Below the pieces are notes generated by a model. It worked only from the letters and a program-made list of their open reading frames with translations, was not told the origin of the DNA and did not search any database. Both the position numbers and the translations under genes were made by a program. From the NCBI GenBank assembly GCA_946618265.1, contig CAMOLA010000036.1:1-21015 (forward strand): DNA of 21,015 bases, in the 5' to 3' direction. Shown here in pieces: positions 14,693-21,015 of the stretch (positions within the stretch are counted from its first letter, which is position 1; every line of letters begins with the position of its first letter). This stretch comes from an uncultured Eggerthellaceae bacterium (GTDB taxonomy: Bacteria; Actinomycetota; Coriobacteriia; Coriobacteriales; Eggerthellaceae).

Positions 14693-17152
14693 ATGTTTTG
14701 CGTAAACTGCGGCAAAGAGGTGCGCGACGGCCAGAGATTCTGCGGCCGCTGCGGCGCGCCGATCAAGCAGATCGCTGCAAGCGCCGTTGACGCCAGCGCG
14801 AAGAGCGTTGACGAAGAAGGCGGGCAAGGTGGCGTTTCCGACGGCAAGATCGCCGTGCGGGATGACGCGCGCGGCGAATCGACGAGCTTGAAGACCGACG
14901 ATACGGTGGCGATTCCCCGTGACGGCGAGAAGCTCGACTCGGGCGCTCGGGGCGCGGAGCGCGATGGCGCCGACGAGACGATTCCGATCAAGGGCTCCTC
15001 TTCCAGTCCTGCCGACATGTCGGGCAATCCCACAGTCCCTGTTTACGATCGAAGCAAACCGTCGAGTGCGGCGCGCGACGCCGCGGGCGCACGGGCGCCG
15101 CGCCCGCGCGATGGTTCGGGCACTGCGGTGATGCCGCCCGTAGCTGCAGGCAATGCGGGGCAGGCGGCTTCGATGAATCCCGTGGGTCCCTATGGTGCCA
15201 TGGGACCTGGCGGCCAGCCCTCGCCCAAGCGCAACCGCAACAAGGTGATAGCGGCAGCAACGGCCGCGGTGGCCGCGGTGGTCATCGTGGTCGCCGTGCT
15301 GCTGTTCGCGTCCCCGCTTGCTCCCGGCGAGCAGCCCACCGTGTGCACGCTCGCCACGCTCGTCGATCCCGTCGACGCATCGGGCGCCGAGCTCGAGGGC
15401 TACGAGGTGACGCTCATCGACCGCGAGACCGGCAAGGAAGTGTCGTCTCTTTCGGTCCCGAACGGCGGCGGTTTCTCGCTCAGCCAATTCAGGGACAGCA
15501 AGGGCAACCAAGTCCCCAATGGCAAGTACATGCTCCGTTTCAAGGACCTGCAGTCGGGCAACGTCTACGATGGGCGCCTCGTCGACATCGACAACAATGC
15601 TTCCAATGCCGAGGAACGGATGTCGGGCAACACGAGGAAGTGGACCGATCCCGCGCCGCTGCCGGCCCCTGAGCCGGCGCCGTCTTCGGGATCTCCGGAG
15701 ACGCCCGACCCCGCGGCAAGCTCGTCTTCGCCAACGCCTACGCCAACGCCTACGCCAGCGCCTTCACCTGAGCCTCCGGCTACGTTGCCAACCGAGATGG
15801 TCACGATTCCCGACGTATCCGGCAAGACGCGCGCCGAAGCGCAAGCTGCGCTCCAGAAGTTGGGCCTTGACTTGTCGACGGACGAGGGCGTTGACGAGAG
15901 CGTTCTCGCCGGCACGAAGCCCAAAGCTGGCGAGGAAGTGAAGAGGGGCACGCTTCTCAAGGCCGAGTATGCCGTCGATCCGCAAGCTGAAATCACGGTT
16001 CCGGACGTGACGGGCAAGACGTGCGCCGAAGCCGAGGAAATCTTGGGCAAGGTGGGATTGGCCGCGGACTACAGAGGTTACGGCGCAGAGGACGTCGTAA
16101 TCGACACGGCGCCTCCGGCGGGCGAGAAGGCGCAGCCCGGATCCGCCGTATCGATCACATGCGATACGCTCATCGCGACGCTTGCCGTTCCGGACGTGAC
16201 GGGCAAGACGTGCGCCGAAGCCGAGGCCGTCATGGCAGATGCGGGTTTCGTCCTCGAATATGATCCGGCCGATGTCGACAAGCGAATCGAGGCGACCAAC
16301 CCGCCGGCTGACACAATCGCTCTAAAGGGAGAAAGCGTGTATGTCGAGAGCGTAACCGAAGGCGGCGGGGATTCCGATGACGGCAACGGCAGCAGCAACA
16401 GTGCCGGCAGCAGCAACGGCGGCAACGAAAGCGGCGAAGGATCGGCTCCGGGCGCCAGCCCAGTCGACGCCGAGAGCGCATATCTCGCGAAGGTGAAGGA
16501 ATACCAGGCGAAATACGGCAAGGGAGCCGTCGAGCCGGTCGGCACGGGCAACGAGCAGCTCGCCGGGCTCGCGCTCGTCGACCTCGTCGACCTCGACGGC
16601 GACGGTGCCGAGGAGCTCGTCTTGGGCTATTACGACAAGTCGTTGGAAACGAGCGTCGGCTCCGATGGGTTCAAGGACCATGCGGCCTACCAGCTGGAAA
16701 TCTGGTTCCATAACGGTCGTGATATCGAGAAGGCTTACCAGGGCACGATGTTGAGCACGAATGGCGGATGGGCGTTCGCCAGGTTCTTCGAATACGACGA
16801 CGATCGGGTCGTTCTCGACACGGCGCGGTACGTGACGGATGCCGACGGCGTCCAGTCGTTCGAGGGAGAAGTGCTCGCCTTCGAAGACGGCAAGATGAGC
16901 CCGGTGCTGACCTATGCAGCGCATGGGGTTGGAGGAATGGGGTCAACTTCGTACGAGGTCGATGGCGAAGAGGTCGACAGGACCGTATACGAACAAGCGG
17001 TGCGCGACCTCAACGAGGATCACGACAGCACCACGTACAACATGATGGGCGCTACGGCCGACACGGGCGCTTCGCCGGAGGGCTACACCATATACGGTCC
17101 CGATGACGTTATCGGGATAACGGAGGATTGCATCGAATCGTTGGGCGCGTAG
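14693..17152 (+). CDS. Zinc-ribbon, single-pass membrane protein with three PASTA repeats
   Basis: 819 aa; GAGGG lies five bases before the ATG. In order: a zinc ribbon (C3-x2-C6, C17-x2-C20); a charged linker with repeated T-hydrophobic-x-P motifs (TVAIP, TIPI, TVPV; 71-117); a membrane segment (about 184-206); an Ig-like domain (216-298) similar to that of the preceding protein; a Pro/Thr-rich spacer with TPTPTPTP (318-368); three PASTA repeats (about 369-428, 433-491, 497-555) starting IPDVSGKTRAEAQ, VPDVTGKTCAEAE and VPDVTGKTCAEAE; a Gly/Ser/Asn spacer; and a C-terminal domain (about 594-819) with DLVDLDGDGAEELVLGY, an acidic loop that could bind calcium. PASTA repeats usually bind peptidoglycan fragments or beta-lactams and sit on PknB kinases or penicillin-binding proteins. 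Here no kinase or transpeptidase domain is attached. Likely role: an envelope-contacting arm of the cluster. Confidence 0.88.
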   Translation: MFCVNCGKEVRDGQRFCGRCGAPIKQIAASAVDASAKSVDEEGGQGGVSDGKIAVRDDARGESTSLKTDDTVAIPRDGEKLDSGARGAERDGADETIPIKGSSSSPADMSGNPTVPVYDRSKPSSAARDAAGARAPRPRDGSGTAVMPPVAAGNAGQAASMNPVGPYGAMGPGGQPSPKRNRNKVIAAATAAVAAVVIVVAVLLFASPLAPGEQPTVCTLATLVDPVDASGAELEGYEVTLIDRETGKEVSSLSVPNGGGFSLSQFRDSKGNQVPNGKYMLRFKDLQSGNVYDGRLVDIDNNASNAEERMSGNTRKWTDPAPLPAPEPAPSSGSPETPDPAASSSSPTPTPTPTPAPSPEPPATLPTEMVTIPDVSGKTRAEAQAALQKLGLDLSTDEGVDESVLAGTKPKAGEEVKRGTLLKAEYAVDPQAEITVPDVTGKTCAEAEEILGKVGLAADYRGYGAEDVVIDTAPPAGEKAQPGSAVSITCDTLIATLAVPDVTGKTCAEAEAVMADAGFVLEYDPADVDKRIEATNPPADTIALKGESVYVESVTEGGGDSDDGNGSSNSAGSSNGGNESGEGSAPGASPVDAESAYLAKVKEYQAKYGKGAVEPVGTGNEQLAGLALVDLVDLDGDGAEELVLGYYDKSLETSVGSDGFKDHAAYQLEIWFHNGRDIEKAYQGTMLSTNGGWAFARFFEYDDDRVVLDTARYVTDADGVQSFEGEVLAFEDGKMSPVLTYAAHGVGGMGSTSYEVDGEEVDRTVYEQAVRDLNEDHDSTTYNMMGATADTGASPEGYTIYGPDDVIGITEDCIESLGA
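15998..16225 (+). repeat. Identical 39-base direct repeats within PASTA repeats 2 and 3
   Basis: The strings at 15998-16036 and 16187-16225 are identical over 39 bases and lie 189 bases (63 codons) apart, one PASTA unit. Repeat 1 differs at these positions, so units 2 and 3 probably arose by recent duplication or are kept alike by gene conversion. Confidence 0.85.
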
Positions 17153-17200
17153 CGAATTTGCTGGATGGGTCGCAGCCTAGCCTGGCGGCCCGTCGAAGGG

Positions 17201-17271
17201 TAGCGGACTATTTTTCAAAAACGGCTCAAAGAACCGACCCTTGAGCCGCGTGGAGGAACAATAGTCCGCTA
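17201..17271. terminator. Two-tier hairpin including the ysxC terminator (minus strand)
   Basis: The inner stem CGGCTCAA (17222-17229) with TTGAGCCG (17241-17248) is followed on the minus strand by TTTTTG, a Rho-independent terminator for the leftward ysxC gene. An outer perfect 12-bp stem (TAGCGGACTATT 17201-17212 with 17260-17271) encloses it. The outer arms do not need to pair for termination and look like a separate inverted repeat. For the rightward PASTA gene no other terminator was seen. Confidence 0.7.
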
Positions 17272-17305
17272 TTTCGTGCATGGGGTGCTTTTCGCCCCTT
17301 CGCGG

Positions 17306-17896
17306 CTATGCGTTGTCGACGAAGCGGGAAAGCTCGGAGCGCAGGGCGTCGATGCCATCGCCTTTGAGCGAGGACGTGACGATCATGGGGACATCGTCGG
17401 CAACGCCGAGCTGGCGCTTGATGGCCGCGCGCTGCTGGTTGCGCTTCGACTTCGACAGCTTGTCGCCCTTGGTCAGCACGATGAGATAGGGCAGCTCTGC
17501 TTCCTGCAGGAATCCGACCATGTTCTCGTCGAGTTCGCTGGCCGGATGGCGGATGTCGATGAGCGAGCAGACGACGGCGAAGTTGCGGTCCTGGTTGAAG
17601 TATCCCTCGATGAGCTCGGCCCAGCGATCGCGTTCGGCATGCGATACCTGCGCGTAGCCGTAGCCGGGCAAATCGACCAGGTAGGCGTCGCCGGCCGTGA
17701 AGAAGTTGATGGTGGCCGTCTTGCCGGGCTTCTGCGACACGCGCGCCAAGTTCTTCTGGCCGACCAGCTTGTTGAGCAGCGACGACTTGCCGACATTGGA
17801 CCGTCCGGCGAACGCGACTTCGGGGAGCGTCGATTCGGGCAGCTGCTTCGATGTGCCGAACGACCGGTCGTAGATGACGTTTTTGAAGTTGATCAT
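17306..17896 (-). CDS. ysxC: Ribosome biogenesis GTPase YsxC/EngB (YihA)
   Basis: 196 aa, normal length for the family. It is an essential GTPase that helps late assembly of the large ribosomal subunit. G1 GRSNVGKSS (31-39), the G2 threonine within GKTATINFF (58-66), G3 DLPGYGYA (75-82), the G4 variant TKGDKL (142-147, typical of this family instead of NKxD) and G5 SSLKGDG (175-181) are all present. The start at 17896 lies four bases after the stop of a 26-codon gene; there is little sign of its own ribosome binding site, so it is probably translated by coupling. The terminator at 17222-17248 follows. The symbol engB/yihA is used in other species. Confidence 0.97.
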   Translation of the reverse strand: MINFKNVIYDRSFGTSKQLPESTLPEVAFAGRSNVGKSSLLNKLVGQKNLARVSQKPGKTATINFFTAGDAYLVDLPGYGYAQVSHAERDRWAELIEGYFNQDRNFAVVCSLIDIRHPASELDENMVGFLQEAELPYLIVLTKGDKLSKSKRNQQRAAIKRQLGVADDVPMIVTSSLKGDGIDALRSELSRFVDNA

Positions 17897-17900
17897 GGCG

Positions 17901-17981
17901 CTATTTGTGCTTGTAGCCGGTGTAGACGCTCATAAGCATGCAGACGCATGTGGCGATAGCCCAGAACTTGTGTTTCTTCAT
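17901..17981 (-). CDS. 26-aa hydrophobic basic peptide upstream of ysxC
   Basis: ATG at 17981 to TAG at 17901. The product starts MKKHKFWAIATCVCM and ends YTGYKHK: a basic head, a hydrophobic middle with two cysteines and three methionines, and a basic tail, as in a very small single-pass membrane peptide. GAAAGGA lies seven bases upstream, a much better ribosome binding site than that of ysxC, which begins four bases after this stop. It could be a real small protein, or a leader that couples translation of the GTPase. I do not recognise the family. Confidence 0.65.
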   Translation of the reverse strand: MKKHKFWAIATCVCMLMSVYTGYKHK

Positions 17982-18056
17982 GACGCTGTCCTTTCTCGTG
18001 AAAAGGTGAGACGGGGTGCGGGGCGCTGCGTCTCGTTCCTGTCTCAAGGTAGGGGC

Positions 18057-18065
18057 ATTGTATCA
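18057..18065 (-). promoter_or_regulatory. Extended -10 promoter for the small peptide/ysxC unit
   Basis: On the minus strand TGA-TACAAT (18065-18057), a TGn extended -10 box, with no good -35. RNA would start near 18050, leaving a leader of about 70 bases. Confidence 0.5.
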
Positions 18066-18100
18066 CGAACGAGAGTTAGCCGAGACCAAAAAACACCCTG

Positions 18101-18150
18101 TTGACCTGCGTAAAGTAATCCGATGGTTACGCTTTAAGTTACCCTAGACT
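18101..18150 (+). promoter_or_regulatory. Possible control region of the small protein/ATPase pair
   Basis: TTGACC (18101-18106) could be a -35 box. GCGTAA (18108-18113) and TTACGC (18127-18132) form an inverted repeat, and GTTAC is repeated directly 13 bases apart. TAGACT (18145-18150) is a weak -10. The AT-rich, repeat-bearing block suits a metal-responsive operator, but no known regulator site could be matched. Confidence 0.35.
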
Positions 18151-18248
18151 TTTGCATGCCCCCTCAGGTAAGTTCAATACGAAAGCATGCCGCAACGAGG
18201 TGTTGGGGCCATGTCTTGCATTGGGTAAGCCGCGATGAGGAGGCAATC

Positions 18249-18497
18249 ATGGAAACAGGCACAAAGCACGCTTTGTTCGCAGGACTGGGATTTCTGGTAG
18301 GCACGGTCGGCTTGAAAGCTGCAACGTCCGAAACGGCCAAGAAGGGCTACGTGCACGCCATGGCCCAGGGCATTCGCTGCAAGAACGAGTACGAGACCCT
18401 CGTCGAGAAAGCCAAGGCCGAATACGATGACATCGTCGCCGAAGCCAACTACATCGCCGTTTCCGACAAGGACGTCGCCGAGGCGGAAGCCGAATAG
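18249..18497 (+). CDS. Small DUF6110-like protein next to a metal ATPase
   Basis: 82 aa; a strong GAGGAGG lies five bases before ATG 18249, which excludes the longer frame from 18156. It has a short hydrophobic, glycine-rich N-terminal stretch (HALFAGLGFLVGTVGLKAA, 7-25) and then a charged helical part (SETAKKGYVHAMAQGIRCKN, EYDDIVAEANYIA). From memory this pattern (KHxLxFxxGxxxGTxGxK, then xxAKKxYVxxxAxGxRxK) is that of the DUF6110 family, often found beside P-type metal ATPases in gut Gram-positives. Its function is unknown; a membrane-associated accessory of the ATPase is a fair guess. The ATPase gene follows after 295 bases that hold a palindrome pair. Confidence 0.75.
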   Translation: METGTKHALFAGLGFLVGTVGLKAATSETAKKGYVHAMAQGIRCKNEYETLVEKAKAEYDDIVAEANYIAVSDKDVAEAEAE

Positions 18498-18560
18498 ACG
18501 CTGACGGGCATCGCCTTCGCCTCCAAGTCCGACCTGGGGATGGGCCTGGAGGCGAAGGCG

Positions 18561-18634
18561 ACGTCATGAAAAGGGACCGTCCCTTTTCACGACGTCGTCC
18601 TCGAGCGCATAGCAAGGGACTGTCCCTTTTTATG
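18561..18634. repeat. Palindromic repeat, family B, tandem pair
   Basis: Unit 1: 18561-18577 and 18579-18595 (ACGTC-A-TGAAAAGGGAC / GTCCCTTTTCA-C-GACGT) is a 17-bp stem with one mismatch around C18578. Unit 2: 18608-18620 and 18622-18634 (CATAGCAAGGGAC / GTCCCTTTTTATG) has two mismatches around T18621. Both lie between the DUF6110-like gene and the ATPase gene. Confidence 0.8.
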
Positions 18635-18792
18635 ATTTCTAGCGTGGCAGCGGGGCAAGTGCGGTTTTGCAGGCAGAAACCTGCAACTATCTTGAGGTTC
18701 GCCGAAGTCGGGCGCTTGTCCTTTTCCGTTGCGGGCGGGATGGTTCGCTGGCGGTCAACGTAGACGTTTCCGCATATGAGGAGCGGTTCACC

Positions 18793-20874
18793 ATGAAGTA
18801 CATGATAAAAAAAGAGCTGCCCGGGCGTTTGCACGTCAAGTTGATCGGCCCCGTTCCGACCGAAGACGTCGGCCCGTTCGAAGCGGTGCTCGGCGATTGT
18901 GCCGATATCGTCGAAGCACACGTGTATGCGCGAATCGGCGAAGTCGCGGTGGTCTACGAGCCCGGCAAGGCTTCCCGCTTGCGCGTCATGAAATGGCTGT
19001 GCGACGTGGATGTCGAGGCGATAGAGCGTGCCCGGCAGACGCATGCGGCGTCCGCCACGGTTCAGACGCGTCAACTGCTCGTCGATATCGCCTGGCTCGC
19101 CGGCACGTATCTCCTCAGGCGCTGGTTCATGCCACGACCCCTGGCGCTCGCCTGGAACCTCATCTCGTTCGTTCCCTATGCGCGGGCTGCCGCACATTCG
19201 CTCGGCAGAGGGCGTCTGGACGTGCCCGTGCTCGACGCGTCGGCCATCGCCATGTCGTTCGTTCAGCGCGACCCCAAGACGGCCGGCGAGACCATGTTCT
19301 TGCTCCAGCTTGGCGAGACGATGGAAGACTACACCGAGGCGCGCTCGGAAAGCGCGCTCATCGACGCGCTGCTCGACGTCGCCGATTCGGCTTCCCTGAT
19401 CGAAGATGGCGCAGAGCGGCAGGTGGGCGTCCACGAGCTGAAACCGGGCGATCTCATCGCGGTGCGCACCGGCATGCCCGTGGTGGTCGATGGCGTCGTG
19501 GAATCGGGCATCGCCATGGTCAACCAGGCGTCGCTCACCGGCGAGCCGCTGGCTATCGAACGGACGGTCGGGGACGACGTGTTCGCCGGCACGTCGGTCG
19601 AAGACGGCGAGATTTTCGTGCGATGCAAGGGCGAGCCCGGCGAATCGCGCCTGCGCTCCATCGTGTCGCTCGTCAAGAACGCCGAGATGTATCAATCCGA
19701 GCGCCAGAAGCAGCGCGAGAGGCTGGCGGCGCGCATCGTGCCCTGGAACTTCCTGCTCGCGGGTATCGTCGCGATCGCCACGCGTTCCATAACGCGCACC
19801 GCGGCCGCCCTCATGGTCGACTATTCGTGCGGACTGAAGCTGACGGGCTCCATTGCGGAGCTCACCGCCATGAGCCAGGCCGCCCGTGCGGGCTTCACGG
19901 TGAAGGGCTCGAAGTATTTCGATGCCGTGCGCGACGCCGACACCGTCATATTCGACAAGACGGGCACGCTGACCGAAGCGACTCCGCACGTGGCCAAGGT
20001 CCTTGCGTTCGACGGATGGTCGCAGCGGCAGGTGCTGCGCTTCGCGGCATGCCTCGAGGAGCATTTCCCGCATCCGGTCGCGCGCGCCGTCGTCAACGCC
20101 GCGCTCGAGAAGAACCTCGAGCATCGTCACCTGCATGGCGACGTGGAATACATCGTGGCACATGGCATCGCTTCGACCATGGACGGCGCGCGCGCCGTCA
20201 TCGGGTCCGAGCACTTCATCATGGAAGACGAGCATATCGAGATCACGACGCGCCAGCGCAACCGCATTGCCAAGGAGCTCGGCCACCTCTCGCCTTTGTA
20301 CCTCGCCGTCGACGGAGAGCTCGTCGGGGCGATAGGCGTGGAGGATCCGCTGAAGTCGGGCGTGTCGGAGGCGGTGCAAGACCTGCGCGACCTCGGTTTC
20401 GACCATATCGTCATGCTGACCGGCGACAACGGGCGCACGGCTGCGCGCATCGCCGAGGCATCGGGGCTCACCGAGTTCCGCGCCAACCAGCTACCCGAGG
20501 ACAAGCATGCCTACATCGAGGAGCTGAAGGCTTCCGGCCGCAACGTGGTCATGGTGGGCGATGGCGTGAACGATGCGCCGGCGCTCGCGCTCGCCGACGT
20601 GGGCATCGCCATGGGGCAGGGGACGGCGGTGGCCAAGGAGGTTGCGGACATCACGCTTTCGGACGGCGATTTGTCGTCCATCGTGACGCTCGTGAAGCTT
20701 TCCCGCTCTCTTTCCGCCCGCATGGATCGCAGCTTCGCGCAAGTCATGGGCTTGAACTCCGCCTTCATGGCCGCCGGCGTCCTCGGTCTCGTCACGCCGC
20801 AGACTTCCAGCCTCCTGCACAACTCCACCACCATAGCCCTGAGCCTGGCCGCCAGCCGCCCCTACAGGCTCTAA
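18793..20874 (+). CDS. P1B-type heavy-metal ATPase with YSC in place of CPC
   Basis: 693 aa. The start is the ATG at 18793 with GAGGAG nine bases upstream; the open frame extends to 18667 into the repeat area, without a site. An N-terminal HMA-like fold (1-75, KELPGRLHVKL) lacks the CxxC metal motif. The actuator has LKPGD (216-220) and SLTGEP (247-252). The catalytic aspartate is D388 in DKTGTLTE, HP is at 427-428 in the nucleotide domain, then MLTGDNG (541-547) and GDGVNDAPAL (589-598). The transport-site helix before the phosphorylation domain reads MVDYSCGLKLTGS (341-353), with C346 and no CPC/SPC proline. Length and domain order are those of metal exporters, but the metal cannot be deduced. 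Likely linked to the DUF6110-like small protein upstream. It sits in the cell membrane. Confidence 0.92.
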   Translation: MKYMIKKELPGRLHVKLIGPVPTEDVGPFEAVLGDCADIVEAHVYARIGEVAVVYEPGKASRLRVMKWLCDVDVEAIERARQTHAASATVQTRQLLVDIAWLAGTYLLRRWFMPRPLALAWNLISFVPYARAAAHSLGRGRLDVPVLDASAIAMSFVQRDPKTAGETMFLLQLGETMEDYTEARSESALIDALLDVADSASLIEDGAERQVGVHELKPGDLIAVRTGMPVVVDGVVESGIAMVNQASLTGEPLAIERTVGDDVFAGTSVEDGEIFVRCKGEPGESRLRSIVSLVKNAEMYQSERQKQRERLAARIVPWNFLLAGIVAIATRSITRTAAALMVDYSCGLKLTGSIAELTAMSQAARAGFTVKGSKYFDAVRDADTVIFDKTGTLTEATPHVAKVLAFDGWSQRQVLRFAACLEEHFPHPVARAVVNAALEKNLEHRHLHGDVEYIVAHGIASTMDGARAVIGSEHFIMEDEHIEITTRQRNRIAKELGHLSPLYLAVDGELVGAIGVEDPLKSGVSEAVQDLRDLGFDHIVMLTGDNGRTAARIAEASGLTEFRANQLPEDKHAYIEELKASGRNVVMVGDGVNDAPALALADVGIAMGQGTAVAKEVADITLSDGDLSSIVTLVKLSRSLSARMDRSFAQVMGLNSAFMAAGVLGLVTPQTSSLLHNSTTIALSLAASRPYRL

Positions 20875-20952
20875 CCGTTCGGCCAGCCCGGGACCGCCAA
20901 AGAGGGTGCCCGCAGACAAAATGTATTTCTCGCGCAGACGCTGATTAAGCGG

Positions 20953-20958
20953 TATACT
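20953..20958 (+). promoter_or_regulatory. Possible -10 box of a gene beyond the window
   Basis: TATACT after an AT-rich stretch, with no convincing -35. From 20875 to the window end no gene, terminator or complete RNA was seen. Confidence 0.3.
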
Positions 20959-21015
20959 TTCCGAGTTTCTAATCACACATGCTTGCGTGACTCGAACCGC
21001 TAGTGGCCACCGGAA

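Noticed and set aside
14135..15511. 458-codon minus-strand frame across two genes
   Set aside because: It spans the junction of two clear plus-strand genes, and its composition is Arg/His-rich without motifs.
15725..15765. Hexamer microsatellite ACGCCAACGCCT
   Set aside because: It simply encodes the TPTPTP spacer before the PASTA repeats; noted within that gene.
18247..20406. 719-codon minus-strand frame opposite the metal ATPase
   Set aside because: Same antisense shadow pattern, and it runs through the palindromes and the small gene at 18249.

Overview
This window is GC-rich (roughly 60-65%), has dense genes and uses GTG and TTG starts. Together with the gene content this suggests an anaerobic actinobacterium of the Coriobacteriia/Eggerthellaceae type. 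That is inference from style and content, because no rRNA or taxonomic marker is present. The organism appears to use selenocysteine, because an intact tRNA-Sec gene (selC) lies at 4418-4514.

Layout. 1-590: 3' end of an MFS permease with two extra C-terminal membrane segments, followed by a terminator. 591-1111: no gene, only palindromic repeats. 1112-2716 (-): a SAM methyltransferase with an unrecognised C-terminal half. 2846-3079 (-): a 77-aa glutaredoxin-like protein with a near-consensus promoter. 3241-4281 (+): branched-chain aminotransferase (ilvE) with a strong terminator. 4418-4514: selC. 4632-7226 (+): a large FtsX-type ABC permease with no ATPase beside it. 7227-7664: an intergenic region dominated by a 223-bp foldback element.

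7665-17152 (+): the most distinctive part, about 9.5 kb that reads as a membrane-tethered Hsp70 chaperone island. It encodes a GrpE-like protein with an N-terminal zinc ribbon, a short lidless DnaK-like Hsp70 and a tail-anchored J-like protein with a zinc ribbon. Two single-pass zinc-ribbon membrane proteins with outside YARHG and DUF6273-like domains follow. After a second promoter come a second J-like zinc-ribbon membrane protein and an 819-aa zinc-ribbon/PASTA membrane protein. Both J-like domains lack the HPD tripeptide. All proteins of the island except the Hsp70 carry a small zinc ribbon, and five of the seven have one membrane segment. The last two share a similar outside domain directly after the membrane segment. 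A plausible reading is that a dedicated Hsp70 cycle is recruited to the membrane by J-like/zinc-ribbon proteins whose outside domains contact the envelope. This is a hypothesis.

17306-17981 (-): the GTPase gene ysxC/engB preceded by a 26-codon gene for a basic, hydrophobic peptide. 18249-20874 (+): a DUF6110-like small protein and a P1B-type metal ATPase whose usual CPC motif reads YSC. The last ~140 bases hold only a possible promoter.

Two related families of short palindromes are scattered between genes. Family A has the core AAGGGAG-N-CTCCC and family B has the core AAGGGAC-N-GTCCC. They occur at 689-741, 1079-1109, 2774-2826, 13168-13224 and 18561-18634, singly or as pairs, and look like REP-type elements.
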